Source of the DNA: Bacteroidales bacterium | Lineage (GTDB): Bacteria; Bacteroidota; Bacteroidia; Bacteroidales; UBA932 | Direction: 5' to 3' | Length of the DNA stretch: 26,473 nt | NCBI GenBank assembly: GCA_016293535.1 | Contig: JAEDEB010000030.1 | Location: 1 to 26,473, forward strand | In this document: piece by piece, positions 1 through 7,391 of the stretch | Layout: each line of letters begins with the position of its first letter | Numbering within the stretch: position 1 is the stretch's first letter | Translations under genes and position numbers: made by a program | Notes under the pieces: model-generated | The model's input: only the letters and a program-made list of their open reading frames with translations | Database searches by the model: none | Told to the model about the DNA's origin: nothing

Positions 1-65
1 GAATGTCGGACATATCGGATTTCCGCCTCAGTGAGTCCTCATTCCCTGGAGATTACATCGTTACA

Positions 66-131
66 GACCTACGCTGACCCGCGACCTACGCTAATCCGAG
101 ACCGGCTTTATCCGCAACCGGCGCTAAGCAG
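66..131. repeat. degenerate 17-bp tandem repeat
   Basis: Three to four imperfect units of about 17 bp lie end to end, starting at 66, 83, 100 and about 117. Units 1 and 2 share their first ten bases (GACCTACGCT) and 14 of 17 overall; units 3 and 4 share ACCGGC near their starts. The array sits just past the stop codon of the minus-strand FISUMP gene. Bases 1-65 hold nothing I can recognise. Confidence 0.55.
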
Positions 132-148
132 TGGTCACCTGATGCTGC

Positions 149-1135
149 TCAGCGGTCCTTGACGCAGCGGACTGATGCGCCGAAGGACTTGGTGTCCGCT
201 GGAAAACAGTACATGTCAGGCTTGTCCACGAAAATGTACCTGACATACGCCTGATTCTCGTTGAACTTGTCCGCAGTCCAGAAAGCGGCGAAATCATAGA
301 AAGCGGTGAAACTCTCAGCTTCGAGGTTGGCGTATCCGAGAGGCATGGCGCATAACCCTGTAGCATTGGTGATCTTGACATCCGGCCAGTATTCCCACAG
401 AGTCCGGGAGTTGAAGCTGGCATCCACCATCATTGCGCCGCTCACTCCAGGCCAGGTCCCGTACAATTCAAGTGTTTCCTCCGCGACTGTCTGCGCAGCG
501 TCCATCCACTCCTTCTCCGAAGGAAGGTGCCATCCTTCAGGACAGATCTCCATCGCCTCCTCATAGTTGTAGAAGCGACCGAACAGCTCCGAGGTCACGT
601 CATAGCCCCTGTAGCCCAATCCGGAACCGCTTGTTCCCAAGTTCATCATAGTCCAGTAATCCTCGCCTATTTTTACGTATCCGTATTTGATGCCGTCGCT
701 GTCCTGTACGCTGCCGAGGGTGAAGGTTCTGTAGATTTCCGGTATTGAACCATCGGGACCGGTCTTGATGGTAGTGACATAGGCATAGGTGGAAGATGAG
801 TAGTAACCGCTCGCGGATACAGAGCAGGTCACGGTATATGTCATGCAGGTGTCGCTCGGAAAGGTATATACGTAATGTCCGTCATCGAAGCGCGAGGTGT
901 CGGCAACGTCCCCCGTCACCGTCCATTTGTAATAGCATTCCGTGTCTTCAGGAAGAGTGAGGCCCTTCGGGGTGAAAGTGAGGGTTTCCCCCGCCTCGAT
1001 TATGGAACGGCTGCCCAGAATCTCGAGAGTCCCTTCGAAGCTCTTGTAGGTCGTCTCTTCATCCTTCTTGCAGGAAAAGACCGCGGCTACGGCGGCGGTG
1101 CAGATCATAAGGGCGCAGATTTTCTTGAATCTCAT
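149..1135 (-). CDS. FISUMP-domain lipoprotein
   Basis: A 328-aa predicted lipoprotein. The N-terminus has a basic start, a hydrophobic stretch and a lipobox-like site ending at Cys22 (AVFSC), followed by KKDEE, so it is probably anchored in the envelope. Residues about 35-125 look like an extracellular Ig/PKD-like beta module (WTVTGDV, YTVTCSV). From about residue 148 the text GYVKIGEDYWTMMNL, then FGRFYNYEEAMEICPEGWHLPSEKEW and the closing ASVRCVKDR, matches the Fibrobacter succinogenes major paralogous (FISUMP) family, common in Bacteroidetes surface proteins and of unknown biochemical function. It stands alone, divergent from apbE. The ATG start is well placed, with a promoter-like box 26 bp upstream. 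Family assignment is firm; the role on the cell surface is not known. Confidence 0.85.
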   Translation of the reverse strand: MRFKKICALMICTAAVAAVFSCKKDEETTYKSFEGTLEILGSRSIIEAGETLTFTPKGLTLPEDTECYYKWTVTGDVADTSRFDDGHYVYTFPSDTCMTYTVTCSVSASGYYSSSTYAYVTTIKTGPDGSIPEIYRTFTLGSVQDSDGIKYGYVKIGEDYWTMMNLGTSGSGLGYRGYDVTSELFGRFYNYEEAMEICPEGWHLPSEKEWMDAAQTVAEETLELYGTWPGVSGAMMVDASFNSRTLWEYWPDVKITNATGLCAMPLGYANLEAESFTAFYDFAAFWTADKFNENQAYVRYIFVDKPDMYCFPADTKSFGASVRCVKDR

Positions 1136-1160
1136 CTTCTTTCTTCTTTTCTACAAATTG

Positions 1161-1168
1161 CAAATATG
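1161..1168 (-). promoter_or_regulatory. candidate -7 box for the FISUMP gene
   Basis: Read on the minus strand this is CATATTTG, seven of eight to the Bacteroidetes -7 consensus TAnnTTTG. It lies 25 bp before the ATG at 1135. No convincing -33 TTG is seen at the usual spacing, so support is moderate. Confidence 0.4.
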
Positions 1169-1222
1169 GTCATTTTTCCGCGATTTTCTGATTACTTAAG
1201 CTTTCAAATCAACCGGAAAGGC

Positions 1223-1230
1223 TATTTTTG
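1223..1230 (+). promoter_or_regulatory. -7 promoter box of apbE, very short leader
   Basis: TATTTTTG matches TAnnTTTG exactly. Only seven bases separate its last G from the apbE ATG at 1238. As transcription normally begins a few bases after this box, the mRNA would be leaderless or nearly so. Confidence 0.6.
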
Positions 1231-1237
1231 CTGAATT

Positions 1238-2296
1238 ATGAAAGCCCGCAATGCAATTACTGTGCTGCTGGTCTCCGCCGCGGCACTTCTCTTTTACCCT
1301 TCCTGTTCCCGTCAGGATTATGTCGCCATAAGCGGTTACGCCCAGGGCGGCAGCTATCTTGTCAAGATGAATATGTCCGGCGTGGACGTCAGCCCGGAGA
1401 CCGTCAAGCACACGATGGATTCCCTGCTCAGGGTTGTTGATTTTTCCGTTTCCGGCTATAACGCCGAATCCCTTCTTTCGAAGTTCAATTCCGGCGAGTC
1501 CATATGTCCGGATTCCGTGTTCATGGACATATACCGGGTTTCCAGATCCATATGGGAGGATACTGACGGTGCCGTCGACGTTGCGGCCGCTCCGCTGTTC
1601 GATATCTGGGGTTTCGGATTCACTGCCGATTCCCTGCCTTCGCCGGAGATGGTCGCCGGGGTTGTGTCCGCCTGCGGTATGGACCGTCTGGTGCCTGATA
1701 TCGAGCCCATACTAGATGCGGACGGGCTTCTGAATCCAGCAGACATGGTCCTTGACGGCAAGGGAGCGCTCCCTCGTCTGAACTTCAATGCAGTTGCCCA
1801 GGGCTACAGCACAGACCTCCTGGCCTCGTATCTGCGCGGCATAGGCGTCAGGGACATGCTCATAAACATTGGCGGCGAGATATACTGCGAGGGACTGAAC
1901 CCGTCCCGCAAGCCATGGGTGCTCGGTATCGACAGACCGGAGGACGGAAATGACGTGCCGGGTGCAAAAATCGAGGGTACGTTCAACTCCGGCGGCCGTC
2001 CCTGCGGGATTGTAACTTCTGGCAACTATCGCAAGTTCTATGTTCGTGACGGCCGCAAATATGCACATACCATCGACCCGCGCACGGGTTGGCCGGTCAC
2101 CCATTCGCTCCTTTCGGCGACGGTCATCGCGGAGGATGCCACGATGGCGGACGCCCTTGCGACCTGCTGTATGGTTCTCGGTCTCGATGCAGCATCGCAG
2201 ATGGTCGAAGCCAGCGAGGGTGTTGAGGCCTGTCTCATCTATGACGATTCCGGATGCATGCGCGCCTGGACCTCCTCCGGTTTCCGCCTTGACTGA
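1238..2296 (+). CDS. apbE: FAD:protein FMN transferase (ApbE), exported
   Basis: A 352-aa ApbE-family protein. The family uses Mg2+ and FAD to attach FMN covalently to Thr/Ser of partner flavoproteins such as NqrC and RnfG outside the inner membrane. Residues 1-23 form a signal sequence ending in YPSC, so a lipoprotein anchor at Cys23 is possible though the lipobox is imperfect. Family landmarks are GAVDVAAAPLFDIWGFG, the loop NFNAVAQGYSTD (Gln in place of the usual Lys), INIGGEIYCEG, and HTIDPRTGWPV near the C-terminus. No flavoprotein target is encoded nearby, so its client is elsewhere in the genome. It stands alone, tail to tail with the comEC-like gene. The start at 1238 fits the signal peptide and lies just past a -7 box. 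Confidence 0.93.
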   Translation: MKARNAITVLLVSAAALLFYPSCSRQDYVAISGYAQGGSYLVKMNMSGVDVSPETVKHTMDSLLRVVDFSVSGYNAESLLSKFNSGESICPDSVFMDIYRVSRSIWEDTDGAVDVAAAPLFDIWGFGFTADSLPSPEMVAGVVSACGMDRLVPDIEPILDADGLLNPADMVLDGKGALPRLNFNAVAQGYSTDLLASYLRGIGVRDMLINIGGEIYCEGLNPSRKPWVLGIDRPEDGNDVPGAKIEGTFNSGGRPCGIVTSGNYRKFYVRDGRKYAHTIDPRTGWPVTHSLLSATVIAEDATMADALATCCMVLGLDAASQMVEASEGVEACLIYDDSGCMRAWTSSGFRLD

Positions 2297-2367
2297 AGCC
2301 GCTTCTCCTGTCCACAGGACGATGCAGGTTGTTTTGAAATAATTACTCAAGGACTCGGACATCGGGT

Positions 2368-3453
2368 TCAGGAACTGATGACTTGCAGAGACCATATCAG
2401 AGCCCGCGCGAGAGAGTCGGTGATGCTTGTGAGGAAGGCGGGGCAGATTCCCAGAGCAGAAAGCACCAGAGCCGTGACGGCACTCAGCATCAGAACTGAG
2501 GACAGGGGCATGGCAATCATATTCGTCAGCAGGAACCATTGAGGGAAACTCCCGAAATACAGCCATGCAACGGGTGCGGTGAACAGCTGACAGGAGATGC
2601 TCATGCTTGCCATTGTCCATATTTTCCCAAGCGGGTCGCCCTTGCTCTTCGGATACAGGGCATCTATTCTCGGGTGCAGCATATAAATGCCGCACATTGC
2701 CAGATATGAGAGTTGGAAACCGGGCATCAGCACACTTCCCGGGGAGATGGTCAGATGAATGGCTATGCCTGAGGTGAATATGGTCAGGGGAGCGCTGCTG
2801 CGCCCTGTAGCCCGTGCGCTTTCGCGCAGAAGTATGAAAAGGAATGCTCTCGTAATCGATGGCCCGGCACCGGTCACAACGGCATAAATGCCGCACAGCA
2901 GGGTTGTTGCGGCGGACCTGATTTTCACGATTGACGGTTTTCTGCCTGCAAGGGAGAACAGTCCGGAAATCAGTCCGTATATGATTCCGAGATGCAGCCC
3001 GGATAGCGCGAGGATGTGGGAAGCGCCGCTGATGCGGAAAGCCTCCCTGATGTCACCGGGGATGTCGCTCCGGTCTCCGGAAATCAGCGCGGTGACCAGT
3101 GCCCGGGCATTGTCACTGAGCCCAAGTTTCCCTATCGATCCCCGAAGGGCGTCGAAAGCGCTGTTGATGAGTTGCGAGCGTTCAATCCAGTCTCCGCCTC
3201 CGGTCAGGCCCCATTGCAGCCCGCGGCACAGGCCCGCAGCAAATACCGCAGCGGGAAGCAGCACACGGCAGGATGAGCCGTGACTGAATTGGGCTGCAGC
3301 GCAGAGCAGGGCAGTGGCAATGACAAGGATTGCGAGAACGCTATGTCCATATCCTGTTGATTCCGCGGCGGCTGAGCTTGTCAGAACACCGGCGGCGATG
3401 CCCGGAGCCAGCATCGCTGTTAAAAATTCTCCCCTCACGAATCTTCCCTTCAT
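2368..3453 (-). CDS. minimal ComEC/Rec2-type membrane protein
   Basis: A 361-aa polytopic membrane protein carrying only the Competence (ComEC/Rec2) domain. The core is recognisable as GASHILALSGLHLGIIYG (the HxxSGLH signature), preceded by ALISGDRSDIP and followed by PSITRAF and several hydrophobic helices. ComEC forms the inner-membrane channel for single-stranded DNA during natural transformation. Full-length homologues are usually about 700 aa, with an N-terminal OB-fold (DUF4131) and a C-terminal metallo-beta-lactamase-like domain. Here both are missing: a short N-terminal membrane segment leads straight into the competence domain, and only 71 bp separate the stop from apbE. The reading frame stays open upstream to 3897 but that part is antisense to ackA; the start at 3453 (MKGRFVRGEF) is used because the ackA promoter lies beyond it. 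DNA-uptake function is inferred, not certain. Confidence 0.8.
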   Translation of the reverse strand: MKGRFVRGEFLTAMLAPGIAAGVLTSSAAAESTGYGHSVLAILVIATALLCAAAQFSHGSSCRVLLPAAVFAAGLCRGLQWGLTGGGDWIERSQLINSAFDALRGSIGKLGLSDNARALVTALISGDRSDIPGDIREAFRISGASHILALSGLHLGIIYGLISGLFSLAGRKPSIVKIRSAATTLLCGIYAVVTGAGPSITRAFLFILLRESARATGRSSAPLTIFTSGIAIHLTISPGSVLMPGFQLSYLAMCGIYMLHPRIDALYPKSKGDPLGKIWTMASMSISCQLFTAPVAWLYFGSFPQWFLLTNMIAMPLSSVLMLSAVTALVLSALGICPAFLTSITDSLARALIWSLQVISS

Positions 3454-3459
3454 AATCCG

Positions 3460-3466
3460 CAAAGTA
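3460..3466 (-). promoter_or_regulatory. weak candidate -7 box for the comEC-like gene
   Basis: The minus strand reads TACTTTG six bases before the ATG at 3453. It is one base short of the TAnnTTTG consensus, so this is a weak call. Confidence 0.25.
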
Positions 3467-3478
3467 TGGAAAAATTTG

Positions 3479-3486
3479 TAAATTTG
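3479..3486 (+). promoter_or_regulatory. -7 promoter box of the ackA-pta operon
   Basis: TAAATTTG matches TAnnTTTG exactly and lies 33 bases before the ackA ATG at 3520. It also argues against any ackA start upstream of 3486. No clear -33 element is visible. Confidence 0.6.
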
Positions 3487-3519
3487 CCACCGCTTTTGAA
3501 GAAACAAGTAATATTTCCT

Positions 3520-4734
3520 ATGATAATCCTCGTATTGAATTGTGGAAGTTCTTCCCTGAAGTATCAGCTTCTCGACATGAAGAACGATGACGTGTACAAT
3601 CTCGTCGCAAAGGGTCTCGTTGAGAGAATCGGTATGGAACTCGGCTGCGTCAAGCACAAGGCGGCCGGCAAGGAACAGTATGTGTGCGAGAAGCCTATCG
3701 CTGACCATACCGTTGCAGTGAAAGCAGTGATAGAAGCCCTTCTGGACAAGGAGTACGGCTGCCTCAACACTCTCGAGGATATCGAAGCAGTGGGCCACCG
3801 CGTGCTCCACGGAGGTTCTGAAATTGTATGCAGCAAACTGGTGGACGAACATCTGATCTCCATCGTGGAGAAGTGCTGCGACCTCGGCCCTCTCCACAAT
3901 CCCGCCAATCTCCGCGGTATCCGTGCGGTACAGGAAGTCCTTCCTTCAGTGCCTCAGGTTGCCGTTTTTGACACGGCCTTCCATCAGACTATGCCTGCCT
4001 ACTCGTATATGTATGCGCTTCCGTACGAGTACTTCGAGAAATATGCAATCCGCAAATACGGCTTCCACGGAACCAGCCACAGGTATGTGTCCGCCGAGGG
4101 AGCAAAGTTCGCAGGCCTGGACTACAACAATTGCCGCATCATAACCTGCCACCTCGGAAACGGCAGTTCGATAGCAGCTGTGGAGAACGGCAAGTGCGTA
4201 GACACGACTATGGGCCTTACTCCGCTCGATGGACTCATCATGGGTACCCGTTGCGGTTCCATCGATCCGGCTGTGGTGAACTACATTGCAAAGAAGGAGG
4301 GCAAGACTCCGGACGAGATGGACACTCTCCTCAATAAGAAGAGCGGTCTGCTCGGACTCTCCGGCGTGTCTTCTGACCTCCGTGACGTCAGCGCCGCTGC
4401 CAACGACGGCAACCAGAGAGCAAAGCTTGCGCTCAAGAAACTTACCCACGACATCATCAAGTACATAGGTTCATACACGGCTGAGATGAACGGCGTGGAC
4501 CTCATCGTCTTCACCGGAGGCATAGGGGAGAACAACAGCCGTCTCCGCCGCCGCGTGGCCGAGAATCTGAGCTATCTTGGCGTCAAGTTCGACGCGCAGG
4601 CCAATGAGGAGAAGGCGGACGAGATGATGCTCACCCTCCCTGAATCGAAGGTGAAGATTGCGGTAATCGCGACAAACGAAGAGCTCATGATTGCAAGGGA
4701 TACCATGCACATCGTTCTCAACGAAGAAGAATAA
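3520..4734 (+). CDS. ackA: acetate kinase
   Basis: A 404-aa acetate kinase, the usual length. In the cytoplasm it interconverts acetyl phosphate plus ADP with acetate plus ATP, the energy-yielding step of acetate fermentation. All landmarks are present: MIILVLNCGSSSLKYQ at the N-terminus, GHRVLHGG with its catalytic Arg, FDTAFHQTMP with the catalytic Asp, KYGFHGTSHRYV with the active-site His, HLGNGSS, MGTRCGSIDP, and FTGGIGENN near the end. The ATG at 3520 is chosen because it gives the family N-terminus and lies downstream of the -7 box; the frame is open back to 3466, but that would start upstream of the promoter. It leads an operon with pta 19 bp downstream, so both enzymes should be made together. 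Confidence 0.98.
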   Translation: MIILVLNCGSSSLKYQLLDMKNDDVYNLVAKGLVERIGMELGCVKHKAAGKEQYVCEKPIADHTVAVKAVIEALLDKEYGCLNTLEDIEAVGHRVLHGGSEIVCSKLVDEHLISIVEKCCDLGPLHNPANLRGIRAVQEVLPSVPQVAVFDTAFHQTMPAYSYMYALPYEYFEKYAIRKYGFHGTSHRYVSAEGAKFAGLDYNNCRIITCHLGNGSSIAAVENGKCVDTTMGLTPLDGLIMGTRCGSIDPAVVNYIAKKEGKTPDEMDTLLNKKSGLLGLSGVSSDLRDVSAAANDGNQRAKLALKKLTHDIIKYIGSYTAEMNGVDLIVFTGGIGENNSRLRRRVAENLSYLGVKFDAQANEEKADEMMLTLPESKVKIAVIATNEELMIARDTMHIVLNEEE

Positions 4735-4753
4735 CAAATTCATTTTGCATACA

Positions 4754-5764
4754 ATGGCACTGATTGACAACATCATCGCACGCGCAAAGTCCAACCGGCA
4801 GCGCATAGTGCTCCCTGAGTCCCTCGAGGAGCGTACAATCACGGCGGCAGACAAGGCCCTTGCCGACGAAATCGCCGACATTATCCTCATAGGAAATAGG
4901 GATGAAATCCTCGCTCTGGCAGACAAGCTCGGTCTCAGGAATATCGGAAAGGCGACCATCATAGATCCTGCCACTTCCGAGAAGACTCCTGAGTACATAA
5001 ATCTTCTCTATGAGCTCCGCAAGAAGAAGGGAATGACCATCGAGCAGGCTGAGGCTCTCGTGAAGACCAATCCTCTCTATTTCGGCTGCCTCATCATCAA
5101 GAGCGGCGATGCCGACGGTCAGATCAGCGGCGCCCTCTCCACCACGGGAGATACACTCCGTCCGGCTCTCCAGATAATCAAGTGTGCTCCCGGGATCAGC
5201 TGCGTAAGCGGTGCCATGCTCCTCATAACCCAGACTCCGCAGTATGGCGAGGAGGGTGTTCTCGTGATGGGCGACGTGGCTGTGACCCCTGTCCCGGACG
5301 CAGCCCAGCTCGCGCAGATTGCAGTATGCACGGCTCAGACCGCAAAGAGCGTAGCCGGCTTTGCCGATCCTCGCGTCGCTATGCTCTCATTCTCTACCAA
5401 GGGCTCCGCAAAGCACGAAGTTGTCGACAAGGTGGTCGAGGCCACGCGCCTCGCAAAGGAACTTGCTCCTGATCTCAAGATCGAGGGCGAGCTGCAGGCC
5501 GATGCCGCGCTTGTTCCGTCGGTGGGACAGAAGAAGGCTCCTGGCTCCGAGATCGCCGGACACGCCAACGTTCTCGTCGCTCCATGCCTCGAGGTGGGCA
5601 ATATCGCTTACAAACTTGTGCAGCGTCTTGGAAATGCAGATGCCATCGGGCCTATCCTTCAGGGCATCGCCCGTCCGGTCAATGACCTCAGCCGAGGCTG
5701 CTCAGTGGATGACATCTACAAGATGGTGGCTATCACTGCCTGCCAGGCGATGGACGCCAAGTAG
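4754..5764 (+). CDS. pta: phosphate acetyltransferase
   Basis: A 336-aa phosphate acetyltransferase of the short type (PTA_PTB domain only, without the regulatory N-terminal part of the E. coli enzyme). It converts acetyl-CoA plus phosphate to acetyl phosphate and CoA, feeding AckA. Landmarks are NRQRIVLPESLEERT at the N-terminus, SGDADGQISGALSTTGDTLRP, GDVAVTPVPDAAQLAQIA, MLSFSTKGSAKHE, and GQKKAPGSEIAGHANVLVAP followed by GPILQGIARPVNDLSRG. The ATG at 4754 gives the standard N-terminus; longer in-frame versions would overlap ackA. The order ackA then pta with 19 bp between them indicates a single transcript. Its TAG stop is only 2 bp from the stop of the convergent epimerase gene, leaving no room for an intergenic terminator. 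Confidence 0.98.
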   Translation: MALIDNIIARAKSNRQRIVLPESLEERTITAADKALADEIADIILIGNRDEILALADKLGLRNIGKATIIDPATSEKTPEYINLLYELRKKKGMTIEQAEALVKTNPLYFGCLIIKSGDADGQISGALSTTGDTLRPALQIIKCAPGISCVSGAMLLITQTPQYGEEGVLVMGDVAVTPVPDAAQLAQIAVCTAQTAKSVAGFADPRVAMLSFSTKGSAKHEVVDKVVEATRLAKELAPDLKIEGELQADAALVPSVGQKKAPGSEIAGHANVLVAPCLEVGNIAYKLVQRLGNADAIGPILQGIARPVNDLSRGCSVDDIYKMVAITACQAMDAK

Positions 5765-5766
5765 GA

Positions 5767-6930
5767 TTACTCCTCCTCTTCACTTGCTCCGAGGTCGTTT
5801 ACCGCGAAGCAGTATACACAGTGGCTCGAATAGCTTTCTCCCGGAAGGAGAGTAGCGGATGGCCATTCAGGGTGATTTGGGGTGTCGGGATACTTCTGGC
5901 TTTCGAAGCAAATCGCTGCGCGCTTGTTGTATGCCACACCCTTCTTTCCTATGACAGTTCCGTCAAGGAAATTTCCGGAATATATCTGCATTCCCGGCTC
6001 GTTCGTATAGACTATGAGTTCGATGCCGCTTGAAGGGCAGACGAAGTCGATGACAGGGACGGTGTCGCTCCCTCCGTTGTCGAGTATCCAGTTGTGGTCA
6101 TAGCCCATCGCGTTGCGGGTCTGGTCATAATCCTGGTTGTCGGCGTCGCATCCTATGGCTCTGGCCTCAAGGAAATCCATAGGGGTGCCGGCTACTTCCT
6201 CTATCGCGCCCGTAGGCATGAAAGTGCTGTCGGCAGGAGTGAAATGGCTTGCATTGATCCAGAGTATGTCCTCGTTGACAGTGTGGTTCTGCGGATCTCC
6301 GCTGAGGTTGAAATAGGAGTGGTTTGTCATATTGACGACCGTGACCTTGTCCGTGCTTGCCTCGTAGAGGCAGTCGATGGCGTTGTCGTCCGTGAGCGTG
6401 TAGCTTGCATATGCAGTGACGGTTCCCGGGAATCCGTTGTCTCCGTCAGGGGAAACGAGCTTGAACCTGATGTGTCTGGAATCGGCTTCCATGACATCGA
6501 AAACCTTGTACTGCCAGCCGTCTGGCCCTCCGTGGAGGCAGTGCCCGAAATTGTTCTGAGGGAGCTGGTACTCAACCCCGTCCACGGTCATCTTGCCATC
6601 TTTTATGCGGTTGGCATATCTTCCTATTGTAGCTCCGAAGTCGGTCTTGTTGTTTTCGGGGAAATAGTCGCTGATCCTGTCGAATCCGAGGACTACGTCC
6701 CGAAGTTCGCCGTTCTTGTCAGGTACCATCACTGAAACGATACGTCCTCCGAAATTCGTGAGGCAAACCTCCATCCCGTTTGCATTGGTAAGCGTGTAGA
6801 GAGCTGTGGCCTTCCCGTCATACTCGCCTTCGAAGTCTTTCGGGTCGAGCCCGGAAAGGGTGGTCCTTGTGCAGGAACCCGCAATGGCAGCCGCGAAAAG
6901 TGCGGCGGCAATGATTCTCAGATGTTTCAT
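5767..6930 (-). CDS. aldose 1-epimerase (galactose mutarotase), lipoprotein
   Basis: A 387-aa galactose mutarotase-like protein that interconverts alpha and beta anomers of sugars such as galactose or glucose. Unlike cytoplasmic GalM it has an N-terminal signal of 19 residues ending AIAGSC, so it is predicted to be a lipoprotein at Cys20. Family landmarks are TNFGGRIVSVMVPDKNG, IGRYANRI, LHGGPDGWQYKVF, the catalytic His region NMTNHSYFNLSG, YDHNWILD, and the catalytic Glu region ICFESQKYPDTPNHPEWPS. It is the third gene of a coupled operon. An alternative ATG at 6948 (adding MTPYNI) overlaps the stop of the upstream lipoprotein gene as TAATG; I prefer 6930 because it gives a cleaner signal peptide, but either is possible. 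It probably acts on sugars in the periplasm. Confidence 0.92.
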   Translation of the reverse strand: MKHLRIIAAALFAAAIAGSCTRTTLSGLDPKDFEGEYDGKATALYTLTNANGMEVCLTNFGGRIVSVMVPDKNGELRDVVLGFDRISDYFPENNKTDFGATIGRYANRIKDGKMTVDGVEYQLPQNNFGHCLHGGPDGWQYKVFDVMEADSRHIRFKLVSPDGDNGFPGTVTAYASYTLTDDNAIDCLYEASTDKVTVVNMTNHSYFNLSGDPQNHTVNEDILWINASHFTPADSTFMPTGAIEEVAGTPMDFLEARAIGCDADNQDYDQTRNAMGYDHNWILDNGGSDTVPVIDFVCPSSGIELIVYTNEPGMQIYSGNFLDGTVIGKKGVAYNKRAAICFESQKYPDTPNHPEWPSATLLPGESYSSHCVYCFAVNDLGASEEEE

Positions 6931-6947
6931 AATATTGTATGGTGTCA

Positions 6948-7391
6948 TTAATTTACGTCCACTGTGGAGACGGTGATGCCCATCTTGTCGCTCTTGTTCC
7001 AGAACCACATCCTGGTCCCGACAGCGTCCTTCTCCTTCTTGAGGAGCTTGACGCGGAGCTTGTTCCTTGTGATTATGTCCGTCTTGGTGGTGTATGTCAG
7101 GCTGCAGCTGCACTCCTCTTCCACCTCTATCTCCTTTTCAAGGGTCAGGACAAGGTACTCGCTCATGGTGTCGTCACTTACTCTGAACTCGTGCGCGCTT
7201 TCCCTGTATCCCAGCTGGCAGTTTCCCTTTCCGAAGTCATACATCTGCTGTCCCTTTATGACCAGGCCGGGCTCGTCCGAGGTCTGGACAAACTCCTCCT
7301 TCAGTTCGCTGTCGTTGCAGGCCACGACGGACAGCAGTGCCGCCGCGGCAAGGCATGATAACCTGAGTGTCACAAATAATCCCTTAGTCAT
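6948..7391 (-). CDS. small lipoprotein of unknown function
   Basis: A 147-aa protein I do not recognise. It has a clear lipoprotein signal: basic start, hydrophobic stretch, then SVVAC with Cys25 as the likely lipidation site, followed by acidic NDSELKEE. The mature part (about 120 aa) alternates charged and hydrophobic residues (EYLVLTLEKEIEVEEE, CSLTYTTKT, KLRVKLLKKEKD), which suggests a single beta-sandwich. Two cysteines in ECSC may form a disulfide or bind a metal. Its ATG overlaps the stop of the M6 peptidase gene as ATGA, and its TAA overlaps an ATG of the epimerase gene, so it is translated within that operon. A role as accessory or partner of the peptidase is only an inference from this coupling. 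Confidence 0.85.
   Translation of the reverse strand: MTKGLFVTLRLSCLAAAALLSVVACNDSELKEEFVQTSDEPGLVIKGQQMYDFGKGNCQLGYRESAHEFRVSDDTMSEYLVLTLEKEIEVEEECSCSLTYTTKTDIITRNKLRVKLLKKEKDAVGTRMWFWNKSDKMGITVSTVDVN

Noticed and set aside
2297..2367. Hairpin TCCTG/CAGGA (about 2307-2320) as a terminator between apbE and the comEC-like gene
   Set aside because: Only five pairs and no adjacent T-run; not distinguishable from chance.
3454..3897. N-terminal extension of the comEC-like gene across the start of ackA
   Set aside because: The extra 148 residues are antisense to conserved ackA codons and upstream of the likely start; the ATG at 3453 begins the membrane segment.
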